64,000 nucleotides of DNA from Echiichthys vipera (lineage: Eukaryota > Chordata > Actinopteri > Perciformes > Trachinidae): NCBI GenBank assembly GCA_963691815.1, contig OY829646.1:21254194-21318193 (forward strand), in the 5' to 3' direction. Under the pieces are notes generated by a model. The model worked only from the letters and a program-made list of their open reading frames with translations. It made no database searches and was not told the origin of the DNA. Position numbers and translations under genes: made by a program. Below are positions 39,901 to 50,900 of the stretch, one piece after another. Position 1 is the stretch's first letter; the number at the start of each line of letters is the position of its first letter.

Positions 39901-41026
39901 CAGGTTAACAGGCACGCTCAAGCAGCCCAACACACACACACACACACACAGATAGAGATGAAAGTCTAAGTCGCGTGAAAGCATTGGGGGCATCCAAAGG
40001 AGATAACCCTGGAAAGATATCCAACAGTTAATATGCCATTACACTGCTATACACATTAACCTTACACATGACAGTAAACCAATACATTATGTTCATGTGA
40101 ATGTAATTATGGCTAATATGCGAGCCACTCTGCCAACTCTTGTGCAATATTGACCAGTGTTCTTCGATTACTCTACATGTGGTGAATATAGTAGCCTACA
40201 TTTACAGGCCACAAAGTATTAATCAGCAACCATGTTATTTAACTTCACAAATATTCAGTTAGAAGGTAAATAAATATGAGAGATCAAACCTCAAAACTCT
40301 ATGTCACCCCTGGTCATGTGCCACTGAGACAGTCCTGGAAACATGTGTGACTCTACTGTTCACAGCACTGTAACACATTCACTGGCTTGCTGTTGGTCCC
40401 TCGCCCCAGAGCCACAGAACTGACACTAACTCTGGGTTGTACGCTAGAGTTCTCCAGTCAAACAAAGCCCACTAGCTGTAGGCTACCAAATAATTTCCAC
40501 GAGTGTCAGAGAGTCCATCCAAAATCTACCTCAGACTACAGATCTGATCTCTCCCTGACCTTGTTTTGTCTGCTCTTTCCTCTGTCACACCCTTCGCAGC
40601 CTCACCCTCCCTCTGACTAATGGATTAAGGTAATTATGACATGGCTGTGCCCACATTCTGTTGGTGGGGTGAAAATTGATATTCTAGCTTTGTTGTTTCT
40701 CACTAAACTGTTGATGAAATTGCATTGCCCCTAGAGGGATACCAGTTCTCATCACGTTAGCAGAGATGTAAAGCATGGATAGTCTTCCTGTCTTCGTCTT
40801 AAAGTTAAAAGTGGTGCTCAAGTGGTCTTGTCACATTAAAAGCTGTGTGCAACTCCATTCTTTTGCCTGTGTTGCCTGTGTGTTTGCAGGTGCTATCAGC
40901 TTTCAGGTATTCACCAATGCAGGCATGGATTCAGTAATAGGCTTAAGTAAGGGTGGGTTACAAAAGTGTTGGAATGTAAAGAGGCTGATTAGATGGCCTT
41001 ATTGAGCCCTGACTAGAACTGAGCAA
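36916..41026. other. Intergenic DNA, possible noncoding element
   Basis: No exon or RNA gene seen. The stretch 37540-37800 is non-repetitive and holds ATTA/TAAT cores, for example in CATTCAATTACGC and GGTAATTAAATG, so it is a reasonable candidate for a conserved enhancer of the nearby maf gene, unproven. Confidence 0.35.
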
Positions 41027-41038
41027 CCCCCCCCCCCC

Positions 41039-41071
<33 letters not shown>
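41027..41071. repeat. Poly(C) followed by (CA)n
   Basis: About 14 C residues run directly into AC units. Confidence 0.95.
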
Positions 41072-41076
<5 letters not shown>

Positions 41077-44000
41077 AACACACATCCAGACAGAGAGAGA
41101 GACATATCGTAAACAACACACTGACCTCTGCTCTTTCCACTCAGTCGCCTCTATCGTTCAACAGACTGAGACGACCCCTCCTAATAGTCTAATCTAAATG
41201 ACACTCTTTGTGTTATTGCTGAGTTTAGGTTAAAGGATTGAATTTGTTTACATTTCAAAGTATATTCTGCAGATTATCGCAAGCTACTGTATTGGCAAAT
41301 GTCTTGCATATCTCCAAATGTCACTATATACAAGCAGCGAGTCCATTGGAAGTTGTATGTTAAAGTCTTTTACCCAGAGAGGACATTTCAAAGACTGTGC
41401 CCTAATGTTTACTTCTTACAATGTTAATTTTAAACTTCAGTGGTCAGATTTATTTTAAAACTCTTTGCCTGGTCTGTTGCTCAAAGAATATTCTCATCAC
41501 TCTCGGCGTATTGGAAAATCATTGTTGACTGAACCCATTGAACCCTCACCTTTGATATCATCCTAAGTGCAGGAGCATGTGAGAGCTCCAAATTCTGTAT
41601 GAGGAGTGGGGTAACAATTACCTGGACAAAGGCATTTCTGAGGACAGAAAAAGGGTAAGGCTGATATTTCAGATGGATGTAGTTCCAAACTAAGTATTTG
41701 GAAGTCACCATTCTGCCACTAAGACCTGATCACTTTAAAAGAAAGTCTTAAAATCTTAACAGTATAATATTTATGTCAATAAACTGTCAAGAGTCACTCC
41801 AGTGTTCTACCGAACACACTCAGTTGTTTGCTATGGCTTCAAAATTCTTCCAGTTTTACAAATTACCTAGGAGTCTGTGATTAACCCTTTTAATGATATT
41901 GTAATGTTTCACACCTCAAACAACCTGCAATGCTCTACGACCTCATCACTTCTTCCTTCAGGTTTGATACGTTCTCCTCACAGCGGCCTGATACCTCTCC
42001 ATGTAGATCTCTCTCAGCTCTGCATCATCAATAACTTCAAAGGCACAAAAGCAGCTAAATTAGGTCTGCCACTTTTCTTCTGTCATGACTAATGAGCTCT
42101 CCCTTCGTTTGTGTATTAGTCTCGCTCTGCTGTGGCCGTACCCCAGGGAACAGGCCACTGCTGCGCCTTCCCATGAACAGGTATGCCCAAACAGATGACA
42201 AGGCAACAGAATGGAAATAGAAACAATACAGTTCTATTTGAGTTCTGTTTGAACCACACGCACAGTGTTGTATTAACTTGCAAGCAGATGCATTAATTTA
42301 CCCCTTTACTGGAACATTCAGTTACTGGCAATGATTCTCACGATTCTACCCTGTTGCCTCACTTTTGGCCAGATACGCAGTTGTGCTCACTTGGAAGGAT
42401 GTTTCCCCGCTCAGACTAAGTCAGTAGCTCCAAGACATGATGTCCTACCTTAAATTGGAGATGATACGCTTCTCAATCAGTTCTGAGAAGGAATTCCTTT
42501 TTGGGTGACCCTTTTTGACACCCAAACAACAAAGGCATGACATGTATTCTAACATTACCCTTGACATTAAACGTAACTCATTATTTCATGGAAATAGCTA
42601 TATCTAGTTTTATATTTCTGTTTCTAGACATTGTGCTTCATACCTAAACTAGATCACCAAGGGGATGGGCGATGATACTGTTACCACTGTTATAGTTGCT
42701 GTTATTATACAGTATGATACTGTATTGATGTTTATGGTATAACAATGATAAACTATGTGTGCTCTTACATGCTGAAAATCTCAAGAAAAAGATTTAGGGA
42801 AGAAAAAGAAAGAAAACAAATGAAACTGAAAGACACCATCATAGCTACAGTTTTTCGCAACCATAGCAAAAGTGTTGCACTCCTTATGGTTATGAAAATA
42901 TCTGGCTGATTGGCAGGATCATCTTCCACTGCTTTTGGCAGGAGGGATGTGACTGATTTGGTCTATCATTAAATTGTGTGCACCCAGGAATCTAAAAATA
43001 CACATTGTCGCAACGATGAGATCATACACTTGTGAGTGAGGGAGAGACAGACTATGATTATAGGCTTTTGTCACAGGAAAGAAATTGTTATTTGTCAGCA
43101 CCATGTCAAAAGAGGCCACAAATTAAATCAACACTCCAACTGGCCAGGCAGACCAAGCCTTATAGCCTACTTCACTCTTTTCTCAAACAAATTGCATTAT
43201 CATTGAATGTGTAAACTGCCATGTGTCATCAGTCGATCAGCAGATACAATAGGGAACTTAAACTTAAGGGTATAAATCCCAAACTAAAGTATAGTCATCG
43301 TTGTTGATAAATCAAAGCTAATACATAAGTATCAAGCTAAAATAAATTAACGTTTGTTCTATGTGAGGAACTTTATCATAGGTCAGCCAGTAAACTGAAA
43401 CTGTATCTGTTTCACACCAGTAGTGAACTAAATTGTCTGGTGTATAAATGTATGAAATATCAATGTATAAAAAGCATCACAAGGGTCTCAATACACACCA
43501 TTTAAAATACAATATTCTTTACAGTGTGGACAAAATAACTAATGGTTTGATCCACATGGTTAAGCCCATTATGATCCCCTTAATTATACAGGACACACAG
43601 TGATATGGAAACTAGAAATACCGAGACTGCTTTATGTTACTGTTGTACATAAATTAAAAGAAGACCTCTGAACTGAGATAAAGTGCAATGTACAAGAGTG
43701 GTTTATATGGCTCCACAGCAACGCCTTGGCCAGTGCTTAGATAGTGATTTTTATGGCTGTGGGACATAATATCACTTTGGATGGAACACTGGGTTCACTG
43801 GCATTCACTTCCACTGGTTTAACTTTCTTACAGAAGTCCTTTGAAATTCACGACTATTGTACATAATGTGTTTTCATCCTTTCATAACATATTTTATTCT
43901 TTATTTTAAAATGTGTGTGGACTATTATACCTATTGAAAAGGGAATCCCATATCCTGGCATATCCAAAAGGTGGCAGTGTTGAGTTTTATAATGGTACGT

Positions 44001-44295
44001 GGAGGCATCACAAATCTCTTCAATCCACCTTTCATATTTTTGGTCAATTGTCTCAGAAGTTACCACTCAACATCATGCATATGGTAACCTGTGTTTTATA
44101 TAGCTATGTGTGCTATCAAATAAAAAGGTATCAAATGTTTTTTTTGCGATGTTTCTAGGGGAGACAAACAAAGTGTAATATGCTGCTTTAAAACAGAAAA
44201 AAAACAGGAGATATAAATAAAGTAGCATACATAAGCAAATATGTCAATAAAAGGTGATCAGTTGTGATACACTTTAGCTTTAGATAGATGTAGGT
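41072..44295. other. Intergenic DNA upstream of maf
   Basis: No exon or RNA gene. A CTCF-like motif lies at 43964-43978. Confidence 0.45.
43964..43978 (+). promoter_or_regulatory. CTCF-like motif
   Basis: CCAAAAGGTGGCAGT agrees with the CTCF core consensus at all but two positions (the two bases after CCA). It lies about 1.2 kb upstream of the maf start codon. Motif match only; occupancy unknown. Confidence 0.35.
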
Positions 44296-44314
44296 CTATC
44301 TATCTATCCCCAAC

Positions 44315-44401
<87 letters not shown>

Positions 44402-44402
44402 A
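44296..44402. repeat. (TATC)n microsatellite
   Basis: Tetranucleotide TATC units, nearly perfect from about 44325, with interruptions at the left. It ends about 780 bp before the maf start codon. Confidence 0.96.
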
Positions 44403-44611
44403 TCTACAAAGATAGTTATATTTATAGATATATATACCTATCTTTGTCTGTGTGTTCTCTATATGCTCCGCATGAGGAACCGCATGTTAATAACTCTACA
44501 GCATGCAAGATCCACTTAATTTAACTTTCAAACTACAATTCTATACTCTATATAGAAAGGTTCGATTCAAATTACGACGTTAGTAGTCAAAGAGTTAAGC
44601 ATCTATGTCCC

Positions 44612-44626
44612 AGCTGACAGTCAGCT
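44612..44626. promoter_or_regulatory. Palindrome with two TGAC half-sites, MARE-like
   Basis: AGCTGACAGTCAGCT is a perfect odd-length palindrome. Each half GCTGAC matches the half-site of a Maf recognition element, but the spacing is one base longer than in the 14-bp CRE-type MARE. It lies about 550 bp upstream of the maf start codon. Confidence 0.35.
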
Positions 44627-44699
44627 GATGGTCTTTGACAGTTGCGAAAAGTTTTGTTTCTGCAGGCTTCTAATATGTTAATTCGGAGTGTGCAACCCT

Positions 44700-44704
44700 A
44701 TTGG
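44700..44704 (-). promoter_or_regulatory. Inverted CCAAT box
   Basis: ATTGG within CCCTATTGGCTC, about 90 bp upstream of the TATA-like sequence, a common position for NF-Y sites. Confidence 0.45.
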
Positions 44705-44735
44705 CTCTTCGTCCGAGTCAATTTCCTATTTCCAG

Positions 44736-44747
44736 CCTGACGTCAGG
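44736..44747. promoter_or_regulatory. CRE / CRE-type MARE palindrome
   Basis: CCTGACGTCAGG is a 12-bp perfect palindrome containing the full CRE core TGACGTCA. The same core is the centre of the CRE-type Maf recognition element (ideal flanks TGC and GCA; here GCC and GGG). CREB/ATF factors or Maf itself could bind, allowing autoregulation. Confidence 0.5.
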
Positions 44748-44786
44748 GCAGCTACAATGCTCTTAAACTCATCTGCTGTGTGATCC

Positions 44787-44796
44787 CTCTAAAAAA
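44787..44796 (+). promoter_or_regulatory. Weak TATA-like box, presumed maf core promoter
   Basis: CTCTAAAAAA is the only A/T-rich box between the CRE/CCAAT sites and the GC-rich leader. Transcription would then begin near 44820, giving a leader of about 350 bases. This is inferred from spacing alone. Confidence 0.35.
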
Positions 44797-44819
44797 TCGC
44801 CCCACCAGTCAGCGCCTTG

Positions 44820-45173
44820 TAACGTGCGAGGCTGCATTCACTCCCCTACCTTCGGCTCTTCTCCCTCTCCGCTTGCGCAATGTATTAACCGTAAAGTGTT
44901 AAATGTTTGAAATACAAAACCGCCGAATTTCACATGCTGAAAAAGGACTCCGCTACTCGTGCGCGCGGCACTGGTGTGTCTGTGCAATAGACTCTGCAAA
45001 GAAAAACTACTCTCACACGCCTGCAAGTCCGCGGCTACAAAAAGGACGCTGAAAAGCTCATTTTTCAGTTTCAAGACAAACGCTTAAAAATCAAACTGGC
45101 TCACGTTCTTCCCAACCAACCCAGTTTGACAGCTGCTATTCACCCCACTTGGAGGACTGTCAGCAGCAAGAGG
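44820..45173 (+). other. maf: Presumed maf 5' UTR with three upstream ORFs
   Basis: The GC- and CpG-rich leader contains three upstream start codons. They open a two-codon ORF (ATG TAT stop, 44880-44888), a 49-codon ORF (44903-45052) and, in another frame inside it, an 18-codon ORF (44934-44990). All end before the main ATG. No in-frame ATG extends the main frame. The start of the leader is inferred. Confidence 0.5.
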
Positions 45174-46145
45174 ATGGCATCAGAGCTGGCAATGAGCAAC
45201 TCCGACCTGCCCACCAGTCCCCTGGCCATGGAATATGTTAATGACTTCGATCTGATGAAGTTTGAAGTGAAAAAGGAGCCGGTGGAGCCCGATCGCAACA
45301 TCAGCCAGTGCAGTCGCCTTATCGCCGGGGGATCCTTGTCTTCCACCCCGATGAGCACGCCGTGCAGCTCGGTGCCCCCTTCCCCAAGCTTCTCGGCGCC
45401 CAGTCCGGGCTCGGGGAGCGAGCAGAAGACACACATAGAGGATTTCTACTGGATGTCCGGTTATCAACAGCAGTTGAATCCAGAGGCGCTGGGCTTCAGC
45501 CCCGAAGACGCAGTCGAGGCGCTGATCAACAGCAGTCACCAGCTCCAGTCATTCGATGGCTATGCCCGGGGCCAGCAATTCGCTGGCGCAGCCGGAGCAG
45601 GAGGCACCATGGCCGGGGAAGAGATGGGGTCCGCCGCGGCAGTGGTGTCGGCAGTCATCGCTGCGGCAGCCGCTCAGAACGGAGGACCACACCACCACCA
45701 CCACCATCACCACCACAGCAACAGCCACCACCAAGCACCTGGCGTCCAGTCCAACGGCACCTCTGGGACAATTCACCCACACATGCGCTTGGATGACCGG
45801 TTTTCAGACGACCAGCTGGTCACCATGTCAGTGCGGGAGCTCAACCGGCAGCTACGCGGGGTCAGCAAGGAAGAAGTGATCAGATTGAAACAGAAGAGGA
45901 GGACCCTAAAGAACAGAGGCTACGCTCAGTCCTGCCGGTTCAAGCGGGTCCAGCAGCGGCACGTCCTGGAGGGAGAGAAGACGCAACTCGTCCAGCAGGT
46001 CGATCACCTAAAGCAGGAGATCTCCAGGCTGGTCCGGGAGAGGGACGCGTACAAAGAAAAGTATGAGAAGCTCATCAGCAACGGCTTCAGAGAAAATGGA
46101 TCCAGCAGCGACAACAACCCTTCTTCCCCGGAGTTTTTCATGTGA
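45174..46145 (+). CDS. maf: Transcription factor Maf (c-Maf), large Maf bZIP protein
   Basis: A 323-residue nuclear transcription factor that binds Maf recognition elements as a dimer and controls lens, cartilage, kidney, immune and neuronal genes. Residues 1-36 (MASELAMSNSDLPTSPLAME onward) match vertebrate c-Maf, including the SUMO site VKKE at K33. Residues 54-71 keep the GSK3 phospho-degron serines/threonines S54, T58, T62 and S70 at human numbering. The Maf N-terminal activation domain covers about 86-120. An alanine-rich part (153-167) and a nine-histidine run (173-181) form the hinge, shorter than in mammals. The extended homology region is about 207-238, the basic region 239-260 with NRGYAQSCR, and the zipper has heptads L265, L272, L279, L286, Y293, L300. 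It ends SSPEFFM. I chose the ATG at 45174 because it gives the conserved N-terminus; the frame is open further upstream but only from a TTG. It has no intron, as expected. c-Maf rather than MafA/MafB is judged from the N-terminus and C-terminus. Confidence 0.97.
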   Translation: MASELAMSNSDLPTSPLAMEYVNDFDLMKFEVKKEPVEPDRNISQCSRLIAGGSLSSTPMSTPCSSVPPSPSFSAPSPGSGSEQKTHIEDFYWMSGYQQQLNPEALGFSPEDAVEALINSSHQLQSFDGYARGQQFAGAAGAGGTMAGEEMGSAAAVVSAVIAAAAAQNGGPHHHHHHHHHSNSHHQAPGVQSNGTSGTIHPHMRLDDRFSDDQLVTMSVRELNRQLRGVSKEEVIRLKQKRRTLKNRGYAQSCRFKRVQQRHVLEGEKTQLVQQVDHLKQEISRLVRERDAYKEKYEKLISNGFRENGSSSDNNPSSPEFFM

Positions 46146-46147
46146 GT
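46142..46147 (+). promoter_or_regulatory. maf: Splice donor overlapping the maf stop codon
   Basis: GTGAGT begins with the G of the last codon (ATG) and includes the TGA stop. Splicing here would replace the final Met-stop by codon AT plus the first base of a second exon. Mammalian MAF makes its long isoform in exactly this way, while the unspliced form ends in FFM. The donor is a strong consensus match. Confidence 0.7.
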
Positions 46148-47368
46148 CTCGACATTATCGTGAAAAAAAAAGAATATCAGGGTTATTCACCGCGCTTAAA
46201 AGTTTTCATTATGAAACTTTTTTTGGCATTTGGCGCAAATACCTACTAGACCAAGAACTAATTTGTCAAGATTTTATTTTATAATTTTTTTGAAAACGTC
46301 TGCGACTGTTAGATTTGGAGTGCTTTGTCATCCGTGTTTTTTTATTTTGGAGAGACATATTCAGAAAACTTTCATCTACGTTTTGCTATCATACTCAGTA
46401 TATTATGCAAAGCCCATTTTTTTCATCGTTGTTCATTAGATTTGCAGTGTTTGAGTAAAATATGATTTTTTTTTAAAGTTGATCCAACTTTATGCTGCAG
46501 TGTAGGAAGTGTGCATGCAGGCACTAAGTTCATCAACTTGCCATTTTTTCATCATTTTACTTTGAATTCAGTGTACAGATTCCTGTCAAAACTGCATCCA
46601 TCGAGAATATGTTTTTTGGTCATTTTTTACCTTTTCTTTTTTTGTCTGCCAAACTTGGAGGATTGCGAGCCTGCCGTTTGACGCCACCTCATCTCATGCA
46701 TTTGTTTGCTTTTGTGTTGAGCAACAAAAGACTGTATTCATTACAAACTGTTCATTGTTTTTATAGAGATGTCTTATTGAACTTCCCTGCATGCTGGACA
46801 TGTATGTTTTTTTTTTCTTTCTGTGCTTTGAAGAAGTCCTTATTGTCGGATGACTCCAGCATGGCATTCATACTTCATTTTTGGCCTCCTCACTTTTTTG
46901 GGACAGCAACAAAAAAGTGACAGGACTTCCCCCCTTATACAAGTGCATTTCAGCTGTGTTGAAGTGCAGCACCACCGGCTGTCATCAGGCTGCAGTGAAT
47001 GCGCTATGCATTCCTGATGGAAGTTGATCGGCGGGGATCCTGGTGGGGCGAGGGGGGGAGAAAAGACTTCACTGTTAAGGAAATCACCGATCTCTTTCCT
47101 GGAAGTTTAGTTTGTTTCTTAAAGGCTATAATGTTATTTAAATATATTCCATTCTGCATTTGACAATAATTTTGAAAGCGTAATTTAAGTACAAAGTTTT
47201 ACAAGTTGTAAAAGATAACGTGCTACAGGTTGGAGCATATATAATTAATAAGGAGATTGCTGCACAAAACTGTTTTTAACAATGGTTTAGAGAAATTGGC
47301 CCGGCTCCAGTTATACAATGAGCAGTATTGTTCAGTGCATAAACAGCGCTTTTGCAGCATGTGCTTCA

Positions 47369-47374
47369 AATAAA
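47369..47374 (+). terminator. maf: Candidate maf poly(A) signal (proximal)
   Basis: AATAAA in TTCAAATAAAAGTGTGAG, about 1.2 kb after the stop codon, with a GT-rich stretch directly downstream. Confidence 0.4.
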
Positions 47375-47914
47375 AGTGTGAGAGCTCCGACACACATTTC
47401 ACAATTGTATTTCCAAAAGTGTTGTTGCAGAAGTCAAACTAAATTGACATTTAAAAAAAAAAACTTGTCTCTTTAACGAACTGACGTATTTTGGACTGAA
47501 ATGCACTAAAAATCTTCGCCTGTCATCACGTGGAACTTAAGAGGAAAAGGTTAGTATTCTCCACGACTCAAGAAGATACTGTTGCGACATAAGCGTAACA
47601 TTTTGATACTTTATTATCAGTTCAGGAAACACTGTTGTTTTGTCTTAAACGAACTCAATATTTGCAAAGCAATAACAATTATTATAATCAATAATGTCTG
47701 GACATTGTTTAGATCAGCAGGGATTGACACCCTGCATATATAAAATGAGGGAGTACCATTCGCCAATAAATCTTGAAAATATGTTAAATAATCTTTCATC
47801 TTATATATAGTATATATATATATATATTTTGCTGTGCAAAATTATTTCACTCACTAACCATATGTGATGTTCATATGTGCTCGTTTTTTCATTTCATACA
47901 ATTAAATGATATGC

Positions 47915-47920
47915 AATAAA
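47915..47920 (+). terminator. maf: Candidate maf poly(A) signal (distal)
   Basis: AATAAA in ATGCAATAAAGTTATG, about 1.77 kb after the stop codon, with T/G-rich sequence downstream. Confidence 0.4.
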
Positions 47921-47940
47921 GTTATGTAATTGTCTTCAAT

Positions 47941-50900
47941 AAGTTTCTCACTTTTTCTTTTGACTTGTCCTGAATTTGTTTTGCTTTTCTAATTGAAACA
48001 TATTGAAACTCAAACCGTGATGAAGATACTGCACCACATATTAACACTGTATATATTTGCTGCTGCTGCCCTTCTTAGTGTGTTTTCCTCATACGCTAAT
48101 TTAACAACTGTCCACCCTGAACAAATCAGAAACACAATTTTAGGTTATTTATAAATCCACCTAAATTTTCCAATACAAGTGTCACTCTTTTGTTTTTAAA
48201 AATCCCCTAATTTACTGTCAATGAAAAATCATGTTCAAGATATAATGACCCCAAAACATAGACTTAGACTGAAATCTTATTTGTTGCTATTTTTATTTTC
48301 AACTCCATTTCCATTCTAAGTTATTGTTTACGATCAAATCATTATGTAGAATAGAAAAGTATCCTATTTAAAATATTTTTGGTCCATGAGTTAATCATCA
48401 TCTGCATTTATGAAAGTCCTATATGATTTTGTATAATATAATTACATTATATTAACTTTATTGTAGACCTGTTATTTGCGTATGTGATTGAGTCTCTTTG
48501 TGTGTGTGTGTTTGTGTGTGTGTTGAGGGGGCGGGTGCATGCATTTCTGTGAACTTAAATAGGTGCCAATGTGTGCGTGTGTGTGTTCCTTGAAAGACAG
48601 TATGTTTGGATAACATCTCTGAATTTCTTGTGACACTGCATGTTCTATATATGCTCCCTCCAATTGCTTGCTTCCTGATTTGTGTATGTGTAGTGTGCCT
48701 GCTGTCTGTGTTTTTCAGACACTGTGTGCTCACTGTCATTAGCTTGTCATCATTTGGCTTTCCCAATTTCACCCTGCTTTATCCTGTTTGTCAGTTGGCC
48801 TGGAGCAGGGGGGGGGGGGGGGGGTTGAGGGCACAACCATGTCAGGCATGTGAGGGGGCGCTGTAGAAGGTGCCAATGTAAGTCAGCCGCTGCGGTGGGC
48901 AGAAGAGAGATATGAAAGAGGCTCAGTGCGGCTGTACCCAATCGTGCATTACAGACACTGGTGAAAAGGCCACTTTTCTGAAACACAAGAGGAAAAGTTC
49001 TTTTGGAAGTTCTGGGAAAAGGAATAGCCTTTTGGGCATCTTATTTCACTGTTCCAGAACAATTTGTTTGTTGAAACAGGAAGACCCATGTGCCAAAATC
49101 CACTTTGAAGAAACACTAAGGTTTCTAAAGACAGTCTGGATTTGTCAGCTTTTTGCAACCTAGCCACAGTTTGTGCGTGCATGGCTGTGAGCAAAGGATA
49201 TACACAAAGGTCACCTTTCATAATAAAATAACCACACTGTCAGTGTGTTAACAAAGCATTGAGTGATCAATGTTATTCCCTATGAACAATAGTCTTTGCA
49301 GTTATAAATTTCATACTTATTAAATTTACAAAAAAGCCATCGTCTGCACCATCTGCCAGGGGTGATGTGCTGCACACCTCGTCAAAAAAAAAAGGAAAAA
49401 AAAGGAGAGCCACTTGTGTCCCTTTCTGTTTTGTGTGATTCCTCTGAAGTGTGTGCTGCTGCTGTGGCTGATTTGCCCAGAGTGAGGGGAGAGACTGAGA
49501 CAATAGTCAGGCTTAGGCTGAATTAAATGATTTTGCAGATGATTAATAGTGGTGTGGGCCACTGGCTACTGCGATGTAGAGATGATAAATCGTGAGTGCA
49601 GCTCCGTGCAGCTGTGCCAGTGTTGGGTCTTAGCATGCACACACCATGCAATTTACAGCCAAGCCGGTCTCCTTCTTCCTCAATTTATCTAATTACATCT
49701 ATTTGATCTAAGCAGTAGCTCTGCAATATTTTGATATTTCTTATTAACCACAAAAATGTATTGAATATCTTCAGGGAGGATAATTGTTTGTCTTTTCCCC
49801 CTTAAATGAACATATCTCTGTACTTGCCATTTTAAAGAGAGATCTTTTTTGGGAGGGGGTTAGGCTTTGCTGTGCAATCGTGTGGTGGGCTTTTGATGTG
49901 TTTTATTGTGGCATGTAAAAAAATGAAAATTTGGTTTCTGTTTAAGGCCACCCTGTTTGACTCTTTAGCTTGTTTATGCACTAGAAATGAAAACACACTC
50001 ACCAGCTTCACACACCAGCATCAGCACAAACACAAACAGACAAACAATAATTATTTGCCCCATGCCTTTTGTTTCACAGCCGGATGTCCCTTGTGTTTCT
50101 CTGTATTCTGACATTTATGTGATTTAAATACTTCAGTCTCAAAGCTAAATGACATTTACATGAAGACAGATCTGAGTTGCAAAATATCTTTCCTGTTGTC
50201 TCTGTGGCACAACTGAGCAATGGTTATGTATGTGATAAATCTATTGATTTTCCAATGATGCACTCATGTGGAACGTTGGCGCTATGTTGGCTGACGGCAC
50301 AAGATACAGCACAATGTTCACTTAAGTAGTGGCATGCCAGTTGACAGACCCAAAAATAAGAGGTGGTTGGGGGCCTGAATTATTCCAGGATTTAGATTGT
50401 GCCAGAGGAAGGGCTGGAGAGGATATGTTGCTGTTTGTGTGTGATTCTGCATATCTTAGCTCACGCCGGCCTATGTGCGAGGTTGATGAGTGCCTGTGTG
50501 GATAATATGTGTGTTTGTATGTGTAAATGTATGTGTGCATGCATGCGTGCGTGCGTGAGTGTCCTGTCGTCTTTTGGAGAAGAGGATGAGCAGAGGTCAA
50601 AAGTTACAGCACACAAGGCTGCTCTCAAAGTCATTAGAGTAATCCTTGCCCTGGGGAGCTCAAGCTCATTTCCTCTGCCCAGAACCCACTGAATAAGATG
50701 AACATGCACATCCGACATGGTACAGTACACAGTAAATTCAAGACTAGTCACTGCCATTGTTTTAAACCCAGTTCCTGTATTTCACCACTGTCTTAGAGAG
50801 TTACTCTCGCAGCCTACTTCTTCAGAGCTTCTTTTTTTTTATCGCACTAGTACATTTCTGAGGATTGGAACAAAATTCAATAACTTACTTACAACTTTTT

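Larger units (their letters stand above)
46146..47940 (+). other. maf: maf 3' UTR / intron of the long isoform
   Basis: AT-rich sequence with many T runs, no further conserved open frame. Candidate poly(A) signals AATAAA lie at 47369-47374 (followed by GTGTGAG) and 47915-47920 (followed by GTTATGTAATTG). A second one-base-shifted site AATAAA occurs near 47764. The true end is not determined. Confidence 0.55.

Noticed and set aside
44555..44570. tRNA-like B box (GGTTCGATTC)
   Set aside because: No A box, no acceptor stem and no cloverleaf can be formed around it.
45126..45173. N-terminal extension of maf by 16 residues
   Set aside because: The longer frame begins at TTG, not ATG. The ATG at 45174 gives the MASELAMSNSDLPTS start shared by vertebrate c-Maf.
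45140..45880. Several long open frames on both strands over the maf gene (98-162 codons)
   Set aside because: They are shadows caused by the GC-rich composition of the real gene and show no family motif.
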